Origin: JADKIH01 sp031367345
GTDB taxonomy: Bacteria > Bacteroidota > Bacteroidia > AKYH767-A > 2013-40CM-41-45
Length of the DNA stretch: 24,045 nucleotides
Reading direction: 5' to 3'
NCBI GenBank assembly: GCA_031367345.1
Contig: JANLPR010000141.1
Location: forward strand, 1-24,045
Shown: positions 1 to 7,132 of the stretch, in pieces
Numbering within the stretch: the first letter of the stretch is position 1
Layout: each line of letters starts with the position of its first letter
Made by a program: the position numbers and the translations under genes
Notes under the pieces: generated by a model
The model's input: the letters and a program-made list of their open reading frames with translations, nothing else
The model's database searches: none
What the model was told of the DNA's origin: nothing

Positions 1-1113
1 CGCGATGGAATTCTTCCTTCGTATGTTGGGGCCTTCGATACAATCATTGCTCATTTAATTATTACCTGTCCAACCGGTGGCTGCGGACCTTATGATCGCG
101 TTGCAAGTATAGAAGCTAAAGGACACGACGGACAATGGTTCGAGATTATTCGTTATGTAACTCCATTTGGTGTTGCATGTTCACATCAAATCAATGTTGC
201 GGATTATATGTCGCTGCTTCAAGGTAAAGTAACATTCAGAGCTAATTGTACTACATTAGATAATGGATTTGTATTTCAATTGAAATTTGATTTCAAAGCC
301 GGAGCTCCGCAATATAAATACAGCAGCGTGAAAAAAGTTTGGAAAGATGTTTATCCATTTGGCGATTATGCAAATCTACAGCCTGTGCCAACTTTCACTT
401 ACAATTTTCCGGACCACTCCATAGCTGCGAAATTAAAATTAGTAAGTACCGGTCATGGATGGGGATCACTAAACACAGGCAATGCAGCTGAGTTCTATGA
501 TGCAACTCACGCAGTATTTGTGAATGGTGTCAATACTTTTTCGCAACATAATTGGAAAACATGTAATCCAAATCCGGATGCTTGTTCACCGCAGAGTGGT
601 ACATGGACGTACAATCGTGCAGGCTGGTGCCCCGGATCTATTGCTCCTCCATTTGATTACGATATGACACCATTTGTTGCAAATCAAAATCTGAATATGC
701 AATATCAATTCTTTACAAGCTATGTAGATCAGTGTCATCCAAACAATCCGAGTTGTGTTACAGGAACAACGTGTACAGATTGCAGCGATGGATATAATCC
801 GATACTTGATGTGAATGCAAATCTTATTATTTTTTATGATTCAGCAATTACATTAAATGTAAAAGAGCAGGATTATATCGGATTTGCAATTTATCCAAAC
901 CCAACAGCAGGATTTGTAACAATTAATTCAAATGGCAAATCGAATCAAAACTATACTGTCGCTATTTACAATATGATTGGAGAATTAGAACGTCAATTTA
1001 TTTGGACAGGCGATCGTCGATCAGTAGACTTAACGACTCTTGCTAAAGGAATCTATAATGTAAGAGTAACGAACGGCCGCACGAGTGAATTTAAAAAGCT
1101 TGTGGTTGAATAA
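1..1113 (+). CDS. PNGase F-like secreted glycosidase with T9SS sorting domain (5' truncated)
   Basis: The reading frame is open from base 1, so the gene begins before the window; 370 C-terminal residues are visible. The middle part resembles the C-terminal domain of peptide-N-glycosidase F: a GHGWG motif, then NAAEF, a Trp/Cys-rich stretch with CNPNPD, and RAGWCPGSIAPPFDYD. PNGase F enzymes remove N-linked glycans from glycoproteins, so a role in attacking foreign glycoprotein is plausible. The N-terminal half, which holds key catalytic residues in PNGase F, lies outside the window, so activity cannot be judged. The last ~75 residues form a T9SS type A sorting domain: the IYPNPTAGFVTI start, a GIYNVRV turn and a KKLVVE end. 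This predicts export across the outer membrane by the type IX system. Many Cys residues suggest disulfides in the secreted protein. It could instead be a PNGase F-fold protein with another substrate. A strong hairpin follows the stop codon. Confidence 0.75.
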   Translation, partial: RDGILPSYVGAFDTIIAHLIITCPTGGCGPYDRVASIEAKGHDGQWFEIIRYVTPFGVACSHQINVADYMSLLQGKVTFRANCTTLDNGFVFQLKFDFKAGAPQYKYSSVKKVWKDVYPFGDYANLQPVPTFTYNFPDHSIAAKLKLVSTGHGWGSLNTGNAAEFYDATHAVFVNGVNTFSQHNWKTCNPNPDACSPQSGTWTYNRAGWCPGSIAPPFDYDMTPFVANQNLNMQYQFFTSYVDQCHPNNPSCVTGTTCTDCSDGYNPILDVNANLIIFYDSAITLNVKEQDYIGFAIYPNPTAGFVTINSNGKSNQNYTVAIYNMIGELERQFIWTGDRRSVDLTTLAKGIYNVRVTNGRTSEFKKLVVE

Positions 1114-1116
1114 TTT

Positions 1117-1156
1117 ATTTTCATTGCCATGCCCTGAAGGGCATGGCAATGAAAAT
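1117..1156. repeat. Palindromic repeat copy 1 (perfect hairpin)
   Basis: An 18-bp perfect inverted repeat (arms 1117-1134 and 1139-1156) with a TGAA loop lies 3 bases after the stop codon of the PNGase F-like gene. Its centre reads GCCCTGAAGGGC. Related copies lie after the PorU-like gene at 4339-4515. It would form a strong RNA hairpin and may end or stabilise the upstream mRNA. There is no clean U-run directly after it. The 13-bp string ATTGACATTTTTT at 1159-1171 follows, and recurs inside the second cluster at 4421. Confidence 0.9.
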
Positions 1157-1355
1157 GGATTGACATTTTTTAGTTTTAAACTATTTATACTAATTTGACA
1201 ATATGAAACAATATTGTTTATTCAAAATCGTTTCCTGCTTTTATCTTTCCAAATTAGCATTTTGATAATAAACAATCTAAGACTTTAGAAAATAAAGTAA
1301 ATTGCATTCTTAACTTTACGTCACTATCAATTTTTCATTGTAAACCATAAGAAAA

Positions 1356-4337
1356 ATGAAAATACCATTTAGAAGAAAAATCCTATTAGCAATAATTTAT
1401 TTAGCACTTGCATGCTCTTTTAGTTATGGCTCTAACTCTATTTTAAGCTCCGGAACTTGGTATAAACTTTCGTGCAGGTCTTCTGGAATTTATATTCTTA
1501 CCTATAGTGATCTAGCTAATATGGGAATTCCGATAAACACAATCGATCCTAGAAATATTTCGTTATACGCCAATGGGCCTGGTGAATTACCACAAGCAAA
1601 CAATGCTCCTCGGATTTCTGATCTTCAAGAAATAGCAATTGAAATTACCGGGCAAAATGATGGTGTGTTTAATCAAGGAGATACGCTGTTTTTTTATAAT
1701 CATTCACAACAGACTTGGTCGATTAATAACTCAACAGGCTCTTTTATACATTCTATAAATCACTACTCTGATAGCACATCCTTTTTTCTCACCATCCATT
1801 CATTTCCAGGTAAAAGAATCTTAAACCTTCCTTCATTACCTACTTACACCGACTCAACCTCCATTTTTACTAATTACTATGCTCATGAAATTGATTCTGT
1901 AAATTTAATTTCTTCAGGGAAAGAATGGTATGGAGAATATTTTGATCTAGGAAATTATCAATCTCGGACCTTTCCTTTAGGGTTAAAAAATCTTGTGATT
2001 GGAGACTCAATTTTCATCAACACAAAATTTGCCGGAAGAAGTATATCAAGTTCAACTTCTACGATTAATTATACAATCAATTCAACTAGCGAAACTCAAA
2101 ACTTCGGAATCGTTGGAACAAGTCAACAAGACAACTATGCACTCGAGGTAAGTAAAAACTTTTACGCAATAGCACAGAACAATAACGACAGTGTTATTAT
2201 TAGTTTACAATCATCCGACCCCAATACTATAGGTTGGTTAAATTATTTTGAAACAAATGCCAATAGTTATTTAATAGTCGATCATTCGCCACTCAGCTTT
2301 AGGTACCTCAAAGTATCAGGACCCGGACGTATAGTAAACTTTAATGTAACATCAGTTAACACAATCAAAATATGGGATGTTTCACTATTCTCCTCTGTTT
2401 CCAATCAATTGTTTTCGCGTAGTAACAATTTAAATAAATTTAATGCCGCTGCAGATTCAATCCATGAATACATTGCCTTTGATAGTTACAACTATTTACG
2501 CCCAACCTATCAAGGCCGTATTTCTAATCAAAATCTTCATAGCATTGGTCAAAAAAATATGCTTATTATTTCTGATCCAGATTATATTAATGAAGCAGTA
2601 ACACTTGCTATCTTTCATTCAACGCACGACAACCTATCAACAGCAGTAGTTACATCCGATCAAATTTATAACGAATATTCATCCGGTCAGCAAGACCCCG
2701 TTGCAATAAGAGATTTTATTCGACAAAATTATTTTTCATCGCTTACTCCGACCGATTCATTAAAATATGTTTTACTCTTTGGAGATGGCTCATATGATTT
2801 TAAAAATATTCTTGGGTATGGGAAAACGAATATCCCTATTTACCAAAACGACAATTCGCTAGGAAGAATCTACTCCTATTGTTCCGACGATTTTTATTCT
2901 GTAATGGATTCTACTGAAGGAAATTTAAACACAAATGAAATTCCCGATGTTGCAGTTGGCCGTATTCCATTAAAAAATCAAAATGACGCATTAGTAGTGA
3001 ATAAAATAATCTACTATTCATCTTCCTCTACTTTGAATGAATGGAGAACCAAAGTTGTCGGCATCGCTGATGATCAAGCTTACAATATATTTTTTAGACA
3101 AGAAGACACTTTAATGAATCGTATAGAGGATTTTGATTGCGGATTAAATATTAACAAAATCTATATTGATGCTTTTCAGCAACACTATGATAGTTTAACT
3201 CAACGGTACACTTATCCTGATGCCAATCTAGCCATACAAAACTCGATACGAAACGGATCAGCAGTTATTCAATATAACGGATATGGTGGTGAGTTAGGAT
3301 GGGCGAATGAGCGGATTCTTGAAAGAGATTTTTTAGATACCGTTTCGAATCTTCAAAATTTACCTTTGTTCATTTCAATGACTGGTTCTTTTAACAATTT
3401 TGACAATCCAACAATTAACTCATGCGGATCTGTCTTGGTCAAGAACTTAAACGGTGGTGGCATTGCGAGTATTTCAGCCTCAAGAATTTCATTTAATTCA
3501 AGCGTAAATAATTTCGCTATTAAATTAGATCAGCAACTTTTTAATCATCAATCAGGAAATAGAAAAACCTTAGGTGAAGTCTTTTTGCAAACAAAAAAAG
3601 GAATGCACGCCGACTCCTATACTTACTCGATAAATTTATTAGGCGACCCTGCTGTTAAATTAGTTCTCCCGGAAAATGAAGTTGTGACTACCTTCATTAG
3701 TTCTGATACGATAGTTTCATGGCAACCAATACAACTCACAGGAGAAGTACGTGATGTACAAGGAAACTTGATGACATCCTTTAATGGAATTGTTGACATA
3801 ACGTTTTTCAAACCTAAAACCACACATCACACTCTTAATAACGATTCACTTAATCTTTCCGACCCTAGTATACCCGCACCATTTTTTTTATGGGACGATA
3901 CATTGTATTCAACAAGTGTACAGGCCTCAGCCGGAATATTTAGTTTAAATTTTATTGCTCCCTCCGGAATCGATTCCGGATTTGGAAATGGTAGAATTGC
4001 GTACTATGCTCAAGATGGGCAAATAGATGCTTCTGGGTGTAGTCAACAAATTATATATAAAAATTTGAATCCAATTGTAAAAGAAAATGATGAAGTGAAT
4101 TTTAAAATATTTCCAAATCCGACTTCTGATGCTCTAAAAGTTGTATTAACTGGAAATTTCTCTAAAGACTTAAAATATTCTATTATCGGAATAGATGGGC
4201 GCATTGAAAAGACTGAGGCCATATTCTCGAATGAATTTACCATTGAGAGAAATAATTTAGTTTCCGGCATTTATTTTTTAAAAATAATTAGCACGAAAAG
4301 CAAAGAAGGAAAAATAATGAAGATTGTTTTTGATTGA
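1356..4337 (+). CDS. PorU-like C25 (gingipain-fold) protein lacking the catalytic dyad, with T9SS sorting domain
   Basis: The 993-residue protein starts with a signal peptide (about residues 1-25). An N-terminal region typical of PorU follows, including SSGTWYKL, SLYANGPGELP and DTLFFYN. The gingipain-like caspase fold follows, with LLFGDGSYDFKN, a VAVGRIPLKN stretch and SINLLGDPAVKL near its end. PorU is the T9SS sortase that cuts sorting domains from cargo and attaches cargo to lipopolysaccharide. In active family members the dyad sits in GHGGE and TCEF-type motifs. Here these read GYGGE (Tyr643) and MTGSF (Gly677), so both His and Cys are lost while the flanking motifs are kept. The spacing of 34 residues fits the family. 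A Cys at 690 is not at the expected place. The last ~80 residues are a type A sorting domain (FKIFPNPTSD to GIYFLKI). It is probably a non-catalytic paralogue; a true PorU should exist elsewhere in the genome. No stop or frameshift interrupts it. A start at ATG 1356 gives a good signal peptide. Confidence 0.85.
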   Translation: MKIPFRRKILLAIIYLALACSFSYGSNSILSSGTWYKLSCRSSGIYILTYSDLANMGIPINTIDPRNISLYANGPGELPQANNAPRISDLQEIAIEITGQNDGVFNQGDTLFFYNHSQQTWSINNSTGSFIHSINHYSDSTSFFLTIHSFPGKRILNLPSLPTYTDSTSIFTNYYAHEIDSVNLISSGKEWYGEYFDLGNYQSRTFPLGLKNLVIGDSIFINTKFAGRSISSSTSTINYTINSTSETQNFGIVGTSQQDNYALEVSKNFYAIAQNNNDSVIISLQSSDPNTIGWLNYFETNANSYLIVDHSPLSFRYLKVSGPGRIVNFNVTSVNTIKIWDVSLFSSVSNQLFSRSNNLNKFNAAADSIHEYIAFDSYNYLRPTYQGRISNQNLHSIGQKNMLIISDPDYINEAVTLAIFHSTHDNLSTAVVTSDQIYNEYSSGQQDPVAIRDFIRQNYFSSLTPTDSLKYVLLFGDGSYDFKNILGYGKTNIPIYQNDNSLGRIYSYCSDDFYSVMDSTEGNLNTNEIPDVAVGRIPLKNQNDALVVNKIIYYSSSSTLNEWRTKVVGIADDQAYNIFFRQEDTLMNRIEDFDCGLNINKIYIDAFQQHYDSLTQRYTYPDANLAIQNSIRNGSAVIQYNGYGGELGWANERILERDFLDTVSNLQNLPLFISMTGSFNNFDNPTINSCGSVLVKNLNGGGIASISASRISFNSSVNNFAIKLDQQLFNHQSGNRKTLGEVFLQTKKGMHADSYTYSINLLGDPAVKLVLPENEVVTTFISSDTIVSWQPIQLTGEVRDVQGNLMTSFNGIVDITFFKPKTTHHTLNNDSLNLSDPSIPAPFFLWDDTLYSTSVQASAGIFSLNFIAPSGIDSGFGNGRIAYYAQDGQIDASGCSQQIIYKNLNPIVKENDEVNFKIFPNPTSDALKVVLTGNFSKDLKYSIIGIDGRIEKTEAIFSNEFTIERNNLVSGIYFLKIISTKSKEGKIMKIVFD

Positions 4338-4338
4338 T

Positions 4339-4380
4339 AATATTCATTGCCATGCCCTGAAGGACATGGCAATGAATATT
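4339..4380. repeat. Palindromic repeat copy 2 (near-perfect hairpin)
   Basis: A 19-bp inverted repeat (arms 4339-4357 and 4362-4380) with a TGAA loop and one C-A mismatch (4355/4364) begins one base after the stop codon of the PorU-like gene. It shares CATTGCCATGCCCTGAAGG with copy 1 but has GGAC in place of GGGC. A run of T follows at 4379-4385, so it could act as an intrinsic terminator for the PorU-like transcript. Confidence 0.88.
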
Positions 4381-4420
4381 TTTTTCATGGCCTGAAGGAC
4401 ATGGCAATGAAATATTTTTT
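4381..4420. repeat. Palindromic repeat copy 3 (left arm decayed)
   Basis: GAAGGACATGGCAATGAA (4394-4411) is identical to the right arm of copy 2, but the left arm is shortened (TTCATGGCC), with about 7 bases missing. The GGAC variant is shared with copies 2 and 4, which suggests local duplication followed by loss on the left side. A T-run follows at 4415-4420. Confidence 0.75.
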
Positions 4421-4467
4421 ATTGACATTTTTTTTTCATTCCCTTAAGGACATGGCAATGAATATTT
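4421..4467. repeat. Palindromic repeat copy 4 (left arm decayed) with shared flank
   Basis: ATTGACATTTTTT (4421-4433), also found beside copy 1 at 1159-1171, is followed by a partial copy. The left arm is reduced to TTCATTCCC, and the right arm AAGGACATGGCAATGAA (4446-4462) is intact. As in copy 3, the loss falls in the left arm. Confidence 0.7.
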
Positions 4468-4479
4468 GATGGAATCCAT

Positions 4480-4515
4480 TTTCATAGGCTTGCCCTTCAG
4501 GGCAAGCCTATGAAA
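4480..4515. repeat. Palindromic repeat copy 5 (perfect hairpin, different arms)
   Basis: A 16-bp perfect inverted repeat (arms 4480-4495 and 4500-4515) with a TTCA loop. The centre GCCCTTCAGGGC is the reverse complement of the core in copy 1. The outer arms read CATAGGCTT rather than CATTGCCAT, yet remain fully complementary to each other. The core is therefore shared while the arms have changed together. The rest of the gap, up to the next gene at 4653, is AT-rich and holds a weak short inverted repeat around 4563-4577, with no clear promoter match. Confidence 0.85.
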
Positions 4516-4652
4516 TGTTTGAAAATAAAATTTATCAGCTAATTTATTCTTGCACTTTTCTTACACTTTAGAAGTGTATGTAAGAAATCACTCTGAAATC
4601 CGAAATCTCTTCTTGGGGATGTTGTTTATTGCTAACTGCTAATAACAACACC

Positions 4653-6044
4653 ATGAAAACACACTTACTGTTTTTAGCACTTCTTATCTCTAAACTATCT
4701 TCCGCACAAGATATGCTTGGAGTGGCAAATGGAAACTACGCAGGAAATTCGGGCATGGCCATGAATCCAACCTCTATGGTTCTGATGCCTTACAAATGGG
4801 AAGTGTCTATTCTTAGTCTTAATCTCTCTCTGGAAAACAATTACATTGGTCTTCCAAAGAGAAAAATTACAAATCCGGAGTATGGCGCCAATCAAAACTT
4901 AGGTGGGCTAAACGAATATTATACTCCCGGAAACAAATCGGCCAATATGCACTTAGGCCTCGGCCTGCCTGCATTTATTTATCGCTTTCAAGATATGGCT
5001 GTGGGATTTCACATGACTATCAGAAATGATTTCAGTGCACATAATTTGCCGGCTGATATTCTAAAAATGATGACCTCTGGAAATAAGTATGCTCCAATTC
5101 AAGGAAAGAGTATACCAATCGAAGGAATGCGCTTGGGCGATTTGACTTGGCTGGAAACAGGTATTTCATTTGGAAAACAATTGAGTCGTAGTGAAACTAG
5201 AAAATGGTTAGCTGCAGGAACTTTTAAATACATAACTGCATTTCAAGGCTCTTATTTTGGAATTTCAAAAGGTGTTTTCAAAGCACCTACCGATAGCTCT
5301 ATCAATATCTCGAACATACAAGGCTCCCTCGATTATTCGTATGTTGATAATGCTGCCGACGCTATAAAATTTAGATGTAGCGGAGTTGGTTTCGACTTAG
5401 GACTCTCTTATATTTCAAATCCTTTTACACAGAAATATTCTGAAGGCAGACCAATAGCTATGAAAAAATATGATTATCGTTTAGGCGTTTCATTGATCGA
5501 TCTTGGATTTGTAAACTTTGGAAAAAATGCACACGCACTCGATTTTAATACCGCCGCTGTTAAATATGATATCACAAATGCTCCAACAAGCAATTCACAA
5601 AATATTGATTCAATCATCTATACAAGTGCGATGAATGGACAAGCTATCGGAAATCATTTTGTGATGTCGTTGCCCACTGCTTTGAGTGCTCAATACGATG
5701 TATGTTTAAAACCTCGCTGGTATTTCAATCTTACAGCTATACAACGTGTGCCAATGCCAATGGCTCGTGTTGATCGTCCAAACATGATTGCAGCAACTAT
5801 ACGATATGAAACTCCATTTTTAGAAATTGGTTTTCCATATAGTTTTTATGACTACTACCGTCATCGTATTGGAATGGCAGTAAGGTATCATTTTGTTTAT
5901 CTTGGAACAGATAAAATTGGAACATTCATTGGAGGAAAAGATATTACCGGTGTCGATTTTTATTTTGGAATAAAACTTTCGCAATTTGAATTTATTAAAA
6001 AAGCAAAATCAGGAAGGCACGTAGGTTGTGCAGCCTACTATTAA
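4653..6044 (+). CDS. DUF5723-type outer-membrane beta-barrel protein
   Basis: A 463-residue protein with an N-terminal signal peptide (MKTHLLFLALLISKLSSA, cleavage before QD). ATG 4653 was chosen because an upstream in-frame TTG at 4629 would add eight residues ahead of the signal peptide. The mature N-terminus has the NSGMAMNPTSM motif seen in Bacteroidota barrels of the DUF5723 type, related in layout to PorV/FadL-like proteins. Alternating aromatic and hydrophobic strands run to the C-terminus. No enzyme motif is visible. It would sit in the outer membrane; its ligand or partner is unknown. It lies 315 bases after the PorU-like gene, separated by the hairpin cluster, so it probably has its own promoter. 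The family call is by pattern and could also be described as a general porin-like barrel. Confidence 0.7.
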   Translation: MKTHLLFLALLISKLSSAQDMLGVANGNYAGNSGMAMNPTSMVLMPYKWEVSILSLNLSLENNYIGLPKRKITNPEYGANQNLGGLNEYYTPGNKSANMHLGLGLPAFIYRFQDMAVGFHMTIRNDFSAHNLPADILKMMTSGNKYAPIQGKSIPIEGMRLGDLTWLETGISFGKQLSRSETRKWLAAGTFKYITAFQGSYFGISKGVFKAPTDSSINISNIQGSLDYSYVDNAADAIKFRCSGVGFDLGLSYISNPFTQKYSEGRPIAMKKYDYRLGVSLIDLGFVNFGKNAHALDFNTAAVKYDITNAPTSNSQNIDSIIYTSAMNGQAIGNHFVMSLPTALSAQYDVCLKPRWYFNLTAIQRVPMPMARVDRPNMIAATIRYETPFLEIGFPYSFYDYYRHRIGMAVRYHFVYLGTDKIGTFIGGKDITGVDFYFGIKLSQFEFIKKAKSGRHVGCAAYY

Positions 6045-6116
6045 AAATATTCATGGGGAATAGTTTAATTTTGGTGTCGAATAGTTGAAGTGAAAAATCA
6101 ATTATTTGTATTAACA

Positions 6117-6151
6117 AAAAGAGGACAACTGAATAACAGTTGTCCTCTTTT
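6117..6151. terminator. Bidirectional intrinsic terminator
   Basis: A 15-bp perfect stem (6117-6131 and 6137-6151) with the loop AATAA, an A-run on the left and a T-run on the right. It sits between the convergent DUF5723 gene and mscL and can end transcription from both sides. Confidence 0.9.
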
Positions 6152-6177
6152 GTTTTCTATGCGTGATGACTACTAAA

Positions 6178-6612
6178 TTATTTCTTAAGTAAGTCACGGA
6201 TCTCAGTTAATAATGTCTGATCTTTTGTTGCTGGTGGCGGACCAGCCGGTGCAACGGGCGCAGCATTTTTAGCCATACGTTTATTCATAGCATTCATTGG
6301 TTTTACAACAAACACAAATACTGCAAGCGCTATTATCAAAAATACGATGGCAGCTTGAATAAATGATCCATAATTCAACGTTACTGCTTCTTTTGTCACC
6401 TTGCCGGCAGCATCAACAACTGCGGAACTTAGTGGCATTTTTAACTCCTTAAAATCAACACCACCTATCAATAACCCTATTGGTGGCATTAAGACATCAC
6501 CGACTAATGAGTCAATGATTTTTCCGAAGGCACCGCCGATTACAACACCGACAGCTAAATCGACCACGTTACCCTTGGCAACGAAATCTTTAAATTCTGA
6601 TGAAAATGACAT
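6178..6612 (-). CDS. mscL: Large-conductance mechanosensitive channel MscL
   Basis: 144 residues, the usual length for MscL. The channel opens on membrane tension after hypo-osmotic shock and releases solutes. The N-terminal amphipathic helix (FSSEFKDFVAKGNVVDLAVG) leads into the pore-lining first membrane helix, with the Gly-rich VVIGGAFGKIIDSLVGD and then MPPIGLL, all highly conserved in the family. The periplasmic loop (about residues 50-80) is followed by the second helix FIQAAIVFLIIALAVFVFVV. The cytoplasmic end is Pro/Ala-rich and closes with a short helix, LLTEIRDLLKK, as expected for the pentamer bundle. It is a single-gene unit, divergent from the B12 uptake genes and convergent with the DUF5723 gene. 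Confidence 0.97.
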   Translation of the reverse strand: MSFSSEFKDFVAKGNVVDLAVGVVIGGAFGKIIDSLVGDVLMPPIGLLIGGVDFKELKMPLSSAVVDAAGKVTKEAVTLNYGSFIQAAIVFLIIALAVFVFVVKPMNAMNKRMAKNAAPVAPAGPPPATKDQTLLTEIRDLLKK

Positions 6613-6850
6613 AGTTTTTGTTTTTAATTAATGTGTGGTTAAACTAATTTATAGTAATTCAATCGAGTTCTATTCCATGGCAAAATAAAGAACACTATCA
6701 CAAAAAATACTTCAGTTTGTAAATTTTTCATTTGCCTTTCCGTCGCAATGTAAAATATTTTTTGAAACAAAAACCAATATTTGGTCTCAAATTTAAAGTT
6801 TACGCCTATTTCTATTAATGAAAAATATGCTGATTATATAAATAATTCTT
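6613..6850. other. Divergent intergenic region between mscL and the B12 unit
   Basis: About 240 AT-rich bases with no credible gene. They must hold the mscL promoter on the minus strand, but no full TAnnTTTG match was found there. Short open frames crossing this region and the riboswitch show no recognisable protein features. Confidence 0.5.
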
Positions 6851-6858
6851 TACATTTG
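6851..6858 (+). promoter_or_regulatory. Putative Bacteroidota -7 promoter element for the B12 operon
   Basis: TACATTTG matches the Bacteroidota -7 consensus TAnnTTTG exactly. It would start transcription near 6865, just before the riboswitch. No good -33 TTTG element is seen at the expected distance, which lowers confidence. Confidence 0.5.
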
Positions 6859-6877
6859 CCTCGGTTCTTTGAACGCA

Positions 6878-7034
6878 AATTGGTTTTATTTCAATCGAAT
6901 GAAATAAATTAATAGGGAATCGTGTGAAAATCACGAGCTGACGCGCAACTGTAAAACTCATTAGTTTTCGATCATATACCACTGTAGCTATACTACGGGA
7001 AGGTGTCGAAAGAGTAAGCCAGGAGACCTGCCAA
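6878..7034 (+). promoter_or_regulatory. Cobalamin (vitamin B12) riboswitch
   Basis: The conserved core is present in order: AATAGGGAATC (from 6911), a CGTG/CACG hairpin (6921-6935), the B12 box GCTGACGCGCAACTGTAA (6937-6954), CCACTG (6979-6984), GGGAAGG (from 6998), GTAAGCC (7014-7020) and AGGAGACCTGCC (7021-7032). The closing stem pairs TTGG near 6881 with CCAA near 7032. These are the hallmarks of the AdoCbl-type riboswitch family. It lies upstream of a BtuB-like receptor, so it should lower expression of the receptor and BtuG-like gene when cobalamin is abundant. The exact ends are approximate. Confidence 0.96.
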
Positions 7035-7132
7035 ATTGTTATTGACAATGCTTTCGCGAGAGAAGCTCTTGTCGTCCGATAAATTCCGGTTTGTCTGCGC
7101 CTGCATTGTTTTGTTCATTCCCATTTGGGTAC

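Noticed and set aside
1190..1276. Interleaved inverted repeats (CTAATTTG/CAAATTAG and ATTGTTTATT/AATAAACAAT) upstream of the PorU-like gene that could form a pseudoknot
   Set aside because: The region is very AT-rich, and matches of 8-10 bases are expected close to chance over this length. No conserved RNA family was recognised.
3423..3425. Cys690 of the PorU-like protein as an alternative catalytic cysteine
   Set aside because: It lies 13 residues after the expected place, in the motif that normally reads SAG, and its would-be partner His is also missing.
6401..6631. Open frame on the plus strand opposite mscL
   Set aside because: It is antisense to a complete, highly conserved mscL, has no family features and reads as low-complexity Pro/Thr/Ser.
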